NCBI RefSeq assembly: GCF_000330505.1
Contig: NW_004440383.1
Location: forward strand, 281,355 to 345,354
Length of the DNA stretch: 64,000 nt
Direction: 5' to 3'
Origin: Entamoeba invadens IP1
Taxonomy: Eukaryota > Evosea > Mastigamoebida > Endamoebidae
The notes under the pieces are model-generated. The model was not told the origin of the DNA. It did no database searches and saw only the letters and a program-made list of their open reading frames with translations. Position numbers and translations under genes: made by a program. Every line of letters begins with the position of its first letter. The first letter of the stretch is position 1. Shown here one piece after another: positions 42,301 to 51,636 of the stretch.

Positions 42301-43347
42301 GGCACCCCAATGTATATGGCACCGGAGGTGCACGACAAAAGTCTCGGAAATGCCAGTTTCAAATGCGACGTGTTTTCCTTTGCGATTTGTCTGTTGGAGA
42401 TATGGCTGACAAAGTCTCCATACGACCCAGAGGTGTTTGTAACACAAACAAGTATTCAAGACTTTGTGATGAGCGGGAAACGACCACTAATACCCAAAGA
42501 TTGCGTCTATAGAAGACTGATAAGAAAGTGTTGGGCTCACAAACCCAAGAACCGCCCGGCATTTCCGGAGATAACAGCAGAATTGGAAAGTACATGCCAG
42601 AAGGTAATTGCTTCAAATATGAGAAAACGTCAAAACACAATCACCGTATTACAGCCGTTCAAAGAGAACTCACAAAAAGCAAATGATCTTGCTATTTTAC
42701 AAACACCAAGAGTCTTCACATTCAATCCAAACTCCCAACAAACAGAAGGAGATGGGCTTGTTATTACAAACCTGACATCAAATCATCCTCCTAAAGAAAG
42801 TGTTCCACATTGTAGAGAAGAAAATTTGAAGTCTTCACCGTCTACCCCAAGAACACCAAATCAAGAATACTCTGTTGTTGAAATGAATTCACCACAATTC
42901 ACTCCAAGATCAGCTAAAGACACTCCAGTCGATGCTTCCACGTCATACACACCAAGAAGAATGGATCGGAAAAACGATGAAGAGAACACATTGTCAAAAG
43001 ACGAGAACTCGTATTCTGATGTTGATGACTACTTAGTAAAAGAAGAAAAAGACGTGAAACCAAGTGAAAACCAAGTTCCTCCAATCCAACCAAAAACACC
43101 CCGATACAGCGTACGCAAAATTGAAAGAGAGAAATTATCAATGGACCTTTCAAATATTAAATGTAGTGACAGTTCTGAATATATTGGTAAAGTTGTGTTG
43201 CAAAACAAAGGTGTAAGCGAGCGCGAGAAACACAAACCAGAGATCAAAATTGTCATCACACAAAAGACAAGACAAGTTAATGCCCCACAAATCATCGAGA
43301 CATACAAGCGAAATATCCACGACGATATAGATAACGCATCGAAATAA
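39303..43347 (+). CDS. Transmembrane receptor kinase (Entamoeba TMK family), active, three exons
   Basis: Exons 39303-40772, 40827-40949 and 41002-43347 give 1312 residues. The introns (54 and 52 nt) start GTTTGTT and end AAG. A signal peptide precedes a cysteine-rich N terminus, a beta-rich ectodomain, and three units with CGNGQID, GEE and CDGG motifs (about residues 440-555). Both introns fall between GEE and CDGG. A membrane helix lies near 560-590 and the kinase domain at about 800-1075, with GKGSFGLV, VAVKML, HRDLKSDN (His920), DFG and APE, so activity is expected (TKL-like). The roughly 235-residue tail is rich in S/T-P and TPR sites (TPRTP, SPQFTPR, YTPRR, PKTPRYS), suggesting regulation by proline-directed kinases. 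Entamoeba TMKs sense the environment; the ligand is unknown. Confidence 0.87.
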
Positions 43348-43435
43348 TGTTAATAGAATATTATTATGTTTATTGAGGTCTTCTTACTCTCCGATTGACA
43401 TAAGACAAATTGAATTAATAAGTTACTTTGAACAC

Positions 43436-44098
43436 TCAATTTGGCATTTTTACAAACGAGTCATCAGAGTAGTTCAATGAGTTTTCTTGTTTACTTTTGA
43501 GCGAACCGCCGTGTGGCATCGAGAAGTTGAGACCGGCAGCTTCTCTGTGGAGTGGTGGTTTGTTGTTATTAGGCGTCGCTTCTGGTCTCATTAAATAACA
43601 ATTTTTATTCGGCGTTTTTTGGTTCATAGCGATTGGTGTTGTGTTGAAGTAATTACTTTGTGAAAATTGTGTATATGGTTGTGTGTAAAGTGGAGGGGGT
43701 GGTTGTTGGAAATCAAGTATCTTTGGTTGGTATCTTTGAGAGTCGCTTGTTGTTGGATAGTAGTTTGGAACAACACGTTGATTTATTCCGGGTTCTTGTA
43801 AACAATTCATGCCAACTGATTGTCGAGTTATGTCATTGTGTTGTGTATCTCCAAATGTGTTTTTGTTTGGGGATTGAATGTAATTGGAAGCACTTGGTGC
43901 TTGAAAGTGTTCGATGAATGATGTGTTGTAGTCTGAAGGTATATATGTCTTTCGTCGTGGGGGGTCTTGTTTGTACGAAAAGGACGTAATGATTGGTTGG
44001 TCGTATCTGTACATTTCCTCTTGTTTCTTTATATGTTTCACAAGATATATAATGATTAAAGTGGTGATTGCAATGATCGCAATGAGTAAAAAATCCAT
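43436..44098 (-). CDS. Single-pass protein with Q/N/P/Y-rich tail
   Basis: The 220-residue protein begins with a membrane helix (residues 3-20, FLLIAIIAITTLIIIYLV) followed by basic KHIKKQ. It is therefore probably anchored with the tail in the cytosol. The tail is disordered and rich in Gln, Asn, Pro and Tyr. It contains PPPPLY, which includes a PPxY motif of the kind that WW domains bind, and several YxxP-like pieces. I do not recognise the family. It lies 88 bases from the 3' end of the receptor kinase and converges with it. An arrestin protein with a WW domain is encoded at 57761; a link is only speculation. Confidence 0.6.
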   Translation of the reverse strand: MDFLLIAIIAITTLIIIYLVKHIKKQEEMYRYDQPIITSFSYKQDPPRRKTYIPSDYNTSFIEHFQAPSASNYIQSPNKNTFGDTQHNDITRQSVGMNCLQEPGINQRVVPNYYPTTSDSQRYQPKILDFQQPPPPLYTQPYTQFSQSNYFNTTPIAMNQKTPNKNCYLMRPEATPNNNKPPLHREAAGLNFSMPHGGSLKSKQENSLNYSDDSFVKMPN

Positions 44099-44322
44099 TA
44101 ACTTGATTTTTCAAGTTTCCAAACTATTATTTAGATATTTTGAATTACATCATTATTTTTGAAAAACACTTATTAAAAAACATTTTCTATTTCTGAAAAT
44201 GTTTTTAAATAAATTCTGAAAATTAATTCATTAAACTACAATTTACCATTTATTTTATTATTAATTAATAGTTTGTATTTTGAGAAATGGTATCTTAGAA
44301 TGAAAATCAAAAATGTATACAA

Positions 44323-45835
44323 TCAATGAAAGAAAGCAGAAAGCATAGACTCTGGCGTCAACACCTTATTGCCACACAACAAAACTGGAAATGTGTCATG
44401 ACTCTTCGACCATGAATACACCGCCTTTTCTTCAACAAGAGAAACCCCACCTTCTATCCACACCACCATCTTCTTTGTTTGTTTAATACTACCTTTGACC
44501 GTCTGAAACGGAAGTACTAGCTCTTCTGTTCCTTTTATGTAATTGAATACATTATCGAGGATCTTCACAATACCAGGAACATATGCACTGTTGTACAATC
44601 CATAGAAATTATATAACCTTTTTTTGTCAAAAAGCCCATTACACCTCAAATTTTTGGGAAAAACAGCGTCTACCATTTTACTATATTTTAGATTCTGTGT
44701 GTCGTCTCTAATAGCCTCCATGACTTCCATTATTTCGTTCTTTTTCCCTAATGGAGTTGTGAAATGCATTTTAAAATAACTGGCAAATTCCTCTGCGTTG
44801 TGGTACTTCTCAGTCATCTTCTTCATGACATTATTTGTGACTTCGAGAAGACAAGTGATTTCTTCGATCTTTTTATCGACCTTTTTCTTCTGGTAACTAA
44901 GTTCGTTTAAAACAATTGTGGAACCTCCTTTGACAACATTTTCAGTCATTTTTCTTTTTATTTCATTGGAGAGTGTTGTATGTTCATCGGCGACCTTCCT
45001 CAAAAAGTCGTTTGCGGTGGATTGGTCCATTTCATACACCTCTTTTGTATAATTAGCAAAGATGACAACACCATTGCACCACACATGGGTATCGTTCAGA
45101 ATGCCATACTCCACTGCTTGCCCATAAACACCGATGTTTGGCAGAAATGGCGTGTATGGGTCAAATCCACGATCCAATATAAGAAGAAGTGTCTCGTCGC
45201 TTTCTTCTTGTGTATTTCCACATATTTGAATCGCAATGTTCTTTGCTTTTTCACTGAATTTTTGATACACGATCGTCGGACGCGCGTTTTGATACTTCAA
45301 ATAACTAATAATTCCCTTCGAAGACGGAAATTGTGTTGTGAATAAATTTGGTGTTTCAGGTTTCCAAGCAAGGGGAATTACTTTGAGAGAATCAACCACT
45401 TCAAAAATGTCAGCCGTCCCGATCATTTCGATAATGTGGTCCGAGACTTCTTCGACGAAATCTAACAATTACTCTCTTTATAATAAATTAAAAAGGTTTA
45501 CAACAAACAAATGTAATAGGAATGGTACGATGGATGTTGCAGATGTGAAATAAGTGTTTCCAGTGTTTTCGATTGAGTGGAAATGATGTAAATGGCATCT
45601 GCATATGATCTGTCATTATATCCTTCTTTTTGTAAAGTAGTTGTCATTACATTATAAGTGACTTTCGACTTCTTGTTTACAAACCACATGATCTTCGACT
45701 TCTTGTCAATTGTTTGGATTATTAAAATGTCGAGATACAAACTGTCACATCATCAACAACTAGAAATTTCATCAACGTTTTGTCTTTTGTCTCAAACAAA
45801 GAACAGACAAACTCTGACAACTTTTCAATGTCCAT
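44323..45835 (-). CDS. SM-family protein (Vps45/Sec1-like), three exons
   Basis: Exons 45835-45743, 45671-45509 and 45461-44323 give 464 residues. The first intron (71 nt, GTTTGTAT...AACAAG) and the second (47 nt, GTTTGTT...TTGTTAG) keep frame and rebuild conserved SM blocks: KFLVVDDVT/KSKVTYNVM, LQKEGYN, AIYIISTQSKTL and PSYHSYYIYF. The third exon has the central LLLILDRGFDPYTPFLP typical of Sec1/Vps45. SM proteins bind syntaxins and guide SNARE assembly. The N terminus resembles Vps45 (endosome/TGN) more than the others, but the length (Vps45 is about 570) shows deletions in domain 3. A GAACTAAGAA motif lies just before the start. An AAG acceptor is used for intron 1. Confidence 0.8.
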
Positions 45836-45841
45836 TTGGTT

Positions 45842-45851
45842 TTCTTAGTTC
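45842..45851 (-). promoter_or_regulatory. GAAC-type promoter motif
   Basis: On the minus strand GAACTAAGAA ends six bases before the ATG at 45835, supporting that start. Confidence 0.45.
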
Positions 45852-45931
45852 TTTGTGTTTCACTCAAATAAGTTTGTTAAAATCATTCCACTGTAAACAA
45901 TATAAATAAACATTTACAATTAATATCCTCT

Positions 45932-47869
45932 TCATAACTCGATGGGATCTTCTTTGTTTTCTTCAACTGATTTCTCGGTGTCATTTTTCTTGACATTTTC
46001 AGAAAGCATGACACTCTTCTCAACTGCCACTAACTCACTAGAATTTTCATTTATTTCTTCCATTTCAATTTCAGTTTCATTTGTCCCATCATCAGATGTT
46101 ATTCTTTCATTCTTGTAATTGTTCCTATCGAACCTTTTGATAAGAAAAAGAGTCACTACGTAGAGTAGAAGCAATATGATTGCGTGCCCAATTAAACCTG
46201 CAATCAAAGGCTTTTCTTCTTCAATTAAGTTGTAACACGCATTTACTTTCAATTGTTTCGCAAGTGAATTGACATTGTCACAACTCAACATGGGGAGCAC
46301 CTTTTCGCTGATGATATAAACAACATCAGCAAGAATGGTTGAGACATCAACCAACAGTTCGATTGTCGCAGAAGTTGACTTTAAAGGATCAACACAGTTG
46401 TTCATACACCATTTGACTGAATAATTTCCTTTCCAATCGCAGACAATATTCGTCTGTGTAAAATCATGTAAATTGGCGACTCCCCAAACACTATTTTCAC
46501 ACCTTACTGTATCAAAGTTGTTATTCGTTTTCTTCAAAAAGTAGAATTTGAAATTTGAAATTGAGATGTTATTGAGTGTCTTAATCACATCACTGATTGT
46601 TGCAGTCTCGTACCCTGGGAGTGGCGGACAATTCACAAAACTTTCCATATTTGCTGTTTTATTCACTTTTTTGACACACAATGTGTTGTTCAATACACCA
46701 GTACATTTGTTATAATTTTCGCCATCAAATCGCGTTATTTTAGTTGAATTTTGGATACCCTCTATACATATCTGATTATACATCTCCAATGTGTCTTTTA
46801 CAATAACCTTTTGTACTCGTTGAATTTCATCAAACAGTTTGTCCAGTTCCGAGTTTTGACAATCACTAAAGATGTTGATTAGGTTGTCTAAGAAGTTAAG
46901 TTCAGTCTTATTCGTGTTCACCGTCTTGTTGTATTCGTTTATTGAGAATACGCACAAGTCTGAAACTAAAGTCACTGCGGGGTACTCTACTGCAACGTAC
47001 GACATTGAAATACACGCAAAAATAACAGCAAATGGAAAAATGACAGCCACAAAGAAGTGTAATCGAAAAAACGCGCCAAAGAAGTACAAGAAGAGTGGTA
47101 CTACTGTTATAATTAAAGTAAAGTCCACTATAATTTCTCTAAACGAAACCCCCCAATCAACAAATTTGTGGATGTGACTCACAAAAGTGTTAACACTATT
47201 AATGGTGTTATCAACTTTGCCAACAGCCTCAAGAGTCTCATTTAACACAGCGGGATCAAACGACGTTATATTTTTAAATGGAGTTAAATCGATTCTATTT
47301 AATACTGAATAACACTCATGATACACATCTACAACATAATCAAATGAGTCAAAGAATATATGTGAAATGTTGTCAAGTGCAGCCCCAAACCCTTTATTGC
47401 CCACAACGCCAACTACCAAAAATGGAATAAGAAGTATTACAATAACAAGTGCCACTATCATGCCATTCAACCACGACCTCTTTTCATATGGCTTGGATGG
47501 CTTTGTACTACAACAAACACATTTAATATGACAACACGAATTACAACAACAATACACACACGAAGTGACAAATACCGTTATCACACCAATTACAATGGAT
47601 ATTATAATAAAACTGGATGGTATGACCATACTTTCTATATACGGCTTGTAAAAGCATTCTCGTTTAAGATCTCTCGATATGTCAAACCCATCATTTTCTT
47701 CACAAAAATTAAGAAACCCCTTTGCTTTGGATGCAGAAAAGAGCACCGGGTGGACAGAACGTTTTCTTGAAATATCGTCTTTGTTGTTAGAAGCATGTTT
47801 TGTTCCATTTTCCAAAGAAAAAACAGGACCACATAAGAGTAATACAATTACAGTTTGTACATTAAACAT
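45932..47869 (-). CDS. Pentaspan membrane protein, prominin/tweety-like topology
   Basis: One exon encodes 645 residues. A signal peptide (MFNVQTVIVLLLCGPVFSLENG) is followed by five membrane segments, near residues 85-107, 140-160, 240-262, 267-295 and 580-600. A cysteine cluster CVYCCCNSCC...CVCC follows the first one. Two large extracellular loops (about 160-240 and 295-575) carry many NxT/S sites and conserved-looking cysteines. The tail is acidic. Signal plus five spans with two large outer loops and a Cys-rich turn is the layout of prominins (and, without the signal, tweety channels). Identity cannot be proved by motif alone. Prominins mark membrane protrusions and cholesterol-rich domains. 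Confidence 0.6.
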   Translation of the reverse strand: MFNVQTVIVLLLCGPVFSLENGTKHASNNKDDISRKRSVHPVLFSASKAKGFLNFCEENDGFDISRDLKRECFYKPYIESMVIPSSFIIISIVIGVITVFVTSCVYCCCNSCCHIKCVCCSTKPSKPYEKRSWLNGMIVALVIVILLIPFLVVGVVGNKGFGAALDNISHIFFDSFDYVVDVYHECYSVLNRIDLTPFKNITSFDPAVLNETLEAVGKVDNTINSVNTFVSHIHKFVDWGVSFREIIVDFTLIITVVPLFLYFFGAFFRLHFFVAVIFPFAVIFACISMSYVAVEYPAVTLVSDLCVFSINEYNKTVNTNKTELNFLDNLINIFSDCQNSELDKLFDEIQRVQKVIVKDTLEMYNQICIEGIQNSTKITRFDGENYNKCTGVLNNTLCVKKVNKTANMESFVNCPPLPGYETATISDVIKTLNNISISNFKFYFLKKTNNNFDTVRCENSVWGVANLHDFTQTNIVCDWKGNYSVKWCMNNCVDPLKSTSATIELLVDVSTILADVVYIISEKVLPMLSCDNVNSLAKQLKVNACYNLIEEEKPLIAGLIGHAIILLLLYVVTLFLIKRFDRNNYKNERITSDDGTNETEIEMEEINENSSELVAVEKSVMLSENVKKNDTEKSVEENKEDPIEL

Positions 47870-48029
47870 AAATAAACTCCTTGTTTATTTTTAAATGTAG
47901 TTCTTATATTTCAATTATATTATTAATTATAATATATAGATTACTTTAAGAAACCCCTTGTTATTTCCTTGAAAATATAAAACACAATACGTCTTGTTAA
48001 ACATTCAATAGAACAAAAGCAAACACACA

Positions 48030-51000
48030 TTAATTAAAAACAATTTGATCCGAATACAAAGGTGGGCTTCTTGAAGACTCGCGTGAGTGTGTGGCAGAAC
48101 TACTCGTTGAGCTGCTTGTCTCACTGGAGCTCCTATTATCATCCTCTTCTTCTCCCCCACTCTGTGATATCTTTCCTCCGTTTTTCAGTGTTAACGCGGG
48201 AAGACTCACAATGTCTTCTCCCCACGATTCAATTGCATTGATCACATTCATAAACGTCGGTCTATCCTCTGGTATTTGCGCCCAGCACTGATTCGTCAAA
48301 TTCCAATAATTCGACGGGCAGGTTGGGGGTTGTTCGAGACGATTACCTTCAATGATGAATTGTGGAACCATCCAAGGCTTCTCAAATCGTTTATCCGTCT
48401 CTTCAAACACCTTCTTCTGTGTGTATGTCTCGTACATCATCACACCAAATGAATACACATCACTTGGGAAACCGTACTCTCCGTTCCCTCTCAAACACTC
48501 GGGGCTCATGTAATTTGGTGTTCCAATACCAATCGTCAACTTTTTCCCCATCAGCGCAACCTCTGATATACACCGACTTGTACCAAAATCAGTCAGTTTG
48601 CTGCACACGTCCATTTTAGGGTTGAGTGAGAAGACCAATACATTCTCACTTTTAACATCTCTATGGATGATGTTGTTTTTGTGTAAATAGGATAACGCCA
48701 GTGCAACATCTTCCATGACTTTCACTTTGAATAAGTACGACATCTCTTGGTGAAGATACACTTTGGTGAGTGATCCATACTCTGCAAATTCAGTTACAAG
48801 AGCAATCTCACCCTCCGTGTATATCGCTCCAATCAACTCAACAACACTGACATACCGCATCTGCAATAGCATTGACACTTCGTGATTAAACTCCTTTTCA
48901 AGTTCATCCGTCAAACTCCGCGACTTCATCTTCTTTATTGCAACAATACGGTCACGATATTTGCCTTTAAAAACTATACCAAATCCACCCTCACCTATCG
49001 CTGGTAGTACTGGCTTTAACTCAGTGTAATCCAATTTAACTGAAAGGTCAGTGTCAAGGTATATCGTCAATTTTGCAGTTTCTTTGACTTGTGCGCCCAT
49101 ATCCATTGCAACAATACCAATGTTTTCAATGATAGAAGCAGTGCACAATGGCTTCACATGGAAAACAATCGTTGCTGCTTTCTTTGGACCTAGCACGCCA
49201 TTGTTTGGTTCAATCTCCAAATCAAAGCGGTGCGATGGGTCGGTATAGAACTCGAAGAAATAAGTTTTGTTAGTCATGTTCGCGATACTCAAAGTCTCTT
49301 CGTACACCTTATCAACAATTGCTTTACCCTTTTTGAGACCAAAGAAGAGCTCCCATTTATCAGTCTTCATTGGGAAATTTTTGTTATCAGAGCCAAGTAA
49401 CAACATCTCCAAATCGGAATTCACTTTGAAGGGCTTCAATTTTTGGTCGACTTCATACACATACCGCCTTCGTTCTCTCCAAATGAGCAACCCGACTCCA
49501 ACCAAAAATACAATAATGAGTACAACACCTAACACGGTGAGTGGTATGATGAGTTCGTACTTTGGTCGCGAACACGATAACATGTTTTGTTCTAAAGAAT
49601 ACCCTCCTTTACACTTGGAGCAGACATCATAACTACACTTTGCACAATTTGGCAAATCACTACATGGATAACACTCCCCATTCTTGGCATAGAGATCCTT
49701 TGTTGGACACGACAAACAATTAATGGAGTTTGTGCTTTCAATGTATTGACACGACCCACATCGCTCCGGACAAACACTACACTTATAAGTTGTGGGTTCG
49801 GTAGAGTTGATGTAATACCCTTCATTACATGTCACACATCCATTTATTCCAGCCTCACAAGTCATATTAATCTCACTTTGGGGATGACACAACTTCCACC
49901 CAAGTTCTTTCCAATTTAAAGGTCTGTAATAAAGCACTTGGCATGTTGTACATTCAGTGCTTACTTCGCACGATCCACACGACTTATCGCATTTCACACA
50001 TTCTTGGTCGTCATTCTTGTCAGATCCACCATTCAAAAAATAGCCATCAGTACACAACACACAAAACCCCATTTCCGTGTCAACACAATACGACTGTTTC
50101 TCAACACAGTCACGAAGTTGGACCCCATCGACAACCATCTTTTTCAGCACATATCCGTCGACGCATGATGTGCAATTTCTGCTGTTATAAACACACCGAT
50201 TACAATGCTCGGAACATATCTCACAGGTTGTCCCATCTTTTGGAATGTAATATCCCGTCAAATCGGTACCCATAGACAACACATCAACACACTCCAAGCA
50301 CCCCTTTAAATCAGAGGAAACACAATTTGAATCTTTTCTTTCACAAATGCCATCATTATTAAAATAATAGCCACTTGCACATGACAAACAATTATTTGGA
50401 TCTTGTGTGCACGAGAAACACGCTTCTGAACATCTTTGGCACGTCATATTAACATCAAAGTAGTAAGTGTCCTCGCAATCGAGGCACCCGGAGTCCGAGT
50501 ATCCAACTTTGCAGTGTGCATCAGCAAGGCTTATACAATGTCCTTGGACTTTGACGTATCCAGGGTGACATATGGTACACCCAGATATGATATTGACTTC
50601 GTCGTGATAACACACCCAACAATTGGTTTCAAGAACAGAGCAGTCTTGACACCTCCCTCGTTGTCTATAAAACCCGTAGAAACAAACATCACAGTAATCT
50701 ATCGAGGTTAACGCAGTCTGACATTTTTGTATTTTGTTACAAAACGCTTGTTGTGTGTAATACCCCGGATAGCATTGTTGGCACAAAGACGATGAACAGT
50801 ATTTGCAATTGGGTTGGCACGGCAAACACACGGATTTTGATGGTTCAAAGTATGTTGCTTCTGGACAAAGTCCGCAATCCATGTTGACTGTTTCATCCAT
50901 GCAATTAATACATGAAGACCTGTTCGAAGAGACTGTGTATGTGATGTTGTTTATAGTTTCACATGAAAAGCAGGTGGTCGCGTTACACAACAAACAATGA

Positions 51001-51269
51001 TCCGGGCACACCACACATGAACCTTCCGACAAGAAGTATCCAGCTTTACACTCAAGACATACATTCGAGTTATGGGAATCTTTCTCTAAGCAGTTCACCA
51101 AGTCGGTGTTTACAAAGCACTTTACAAGAGGCACTGTTGACGTCGAGTTGACAATTTGGAGTTGGCAGTTATCTGGACATTCAACGCATATGTTTTGGTC
51201 CTCTTTTTTGCAGGCGCACTCTTCTGATAAAGCCAAATATACAAACAAAATAAGGAAAAGGAGTTGCAT
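48030..51269 (-). CDS. Transmembrane receptor kinase (Entamoeba TMK, CxxC-repeat type), active
   Basis: One exon encodes 1079 residues. Signal peptide MQLLFLILFVYLALSEEC is followed by about 540 residues of CxxC/furin-like cysteine repeats (CSxHCxxC, CxDGYF and CxxGY units). A membrane helix lies at about 571-597, followed by RERRR. The kinase domain (about 770-1020) is complete: GEGGFGIV, VAIKKMK, HRDVKSEN (near 868), DFGTS and MSPE. It is TKL-like, as in the Entamoeba B1-type TMKs. The tail has a Ser-rich, acidic stretch (EEEDD then many S/T). Ligand unknown; a role in surface sensing or phagocytosis is inferred from the family. No intron is seen, unlike the related gene at 39303. Confidence 0.9.
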   Translation of the reverse strand: MQLLFLILFVYLALSEECACKKEDQNICVECPDNCQLQIVNSTSTVPLVKCFVNTDLVNCLEKDSHNSNVCLECKAGYFLSEGSCVVCPDHCLLCNATTCFSCETINNITYTVSSNRSSCINCMDETVNMDCGLCPEATYFEPSKSVCLPCQPNCKYCSSSLCQQCYPGYYTQQAFCNKIQKCQTALTSIDYCDVCFYGFYRQRGRCQDCSVLETNCWVCYHDEVNIISGCTICHPGYVKVQGHCISLADAHCKVGYSDSGCLDCEDTYYFDVNMTCQRCSEACFSCTQDPNNCLSCASGYYFNNDGICERKDSNCVSSDLKGCLECVDVLSMGTDLTGYYIPKDGTTCEICSEHCNRCVYNSRNCTSCVDGYVLKKMVVDGVQLRDCVEKQSYCVDTEMGFCVLCTDGYFLNGGSDKNDDQECVKCDKSCGSCEVSTECTTCQVLYYRPLNWKELGWKLCHPQSEINMTCEAGINGCVTCNEGYYINSTEPTTYKCSVCPERCGSCQYIESTNSINCLSCPTKDLYAKNGECYPCSDLPNCAKCSYDVCSKCKGGYSLEQNMLSCSRPKYELIIPLTVLGVVLIIVFLVGVGLLIWRERRRYVYEVDQKLKPFKVNSDLEMLLLGSDNKNFPMKTDKWELFFGLKKGKAIVDKVYEETLSIANMTNKTYFFEFYTDPSHRFDLEIEPNNGVLGPKKAATIVFHVKPLCTASIIENIGIVAMDMGAQVKETAKLTIYLDTDLSVKLDYTELKPVLPAIGEGGFGIVFKGKYRDRIVAIKKMKSRSLTDELEKEFNHEVSMLLQMRYVSVVELIGAIYTEGEIALVTEFAEYGSLTKVYLHQEMSYLFKVKVMEDVALALSYLHKNNIIHRDVKSENVLVFSLNPKMDVCSKLTDFGTSRCISEVALMGKKLTIGIGTPNYMSPECLRGNGEYGFPSDVYSFGVMMYETYTQKKVFEETDKRFEKPWMVPQFIIEGNRLEQPPTCPSNYWNLTNQCWAQIPEDRPTFMNVINAIESWGEDIVSLPALTLKNGGKISQSGGEEEDDNRSSSETSSSTSSSATHSRESSRSPPLYSDQIVFN

Positions 51270-51636
51270 TTGAAATGCTTGTGTTGTTTGTTTTTTACAA
51301 CTTCGAGGGGTTATTTTTTATTAAGATCCCATAAGGTTAAATACTTCTATACAATCGGGCATTTAATTGAAGTTCTATGGTTTTTCTTAATAGTATTTTA
51401 TAGTATTTTTCAATAAGTTTACTATTTTTTTTGTGTTTTTATTGGGTACTTTATTATTCGAAATAAATCAATTGTCCTTTTTAATTAATTATTTTTTTAT
51501 AGATTATTTAACTATCAAATCCATGTAGTATTTATTAATTACATTAGTAATTGATTTAATTTTTTATTAATATAAATAGAACAGGTGTTAAACACAATAA
51601 TGACCTAAACAACATGACTTGTTAAAGACTTAAAAA
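51270..51636. other. AT-rich spacer
   Basis: It lies between the TMK start and the acyl-CoA synthetase stop. I see only AT-rich sequence, and the TMK promoter must lie here. Confidence 0.5.
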
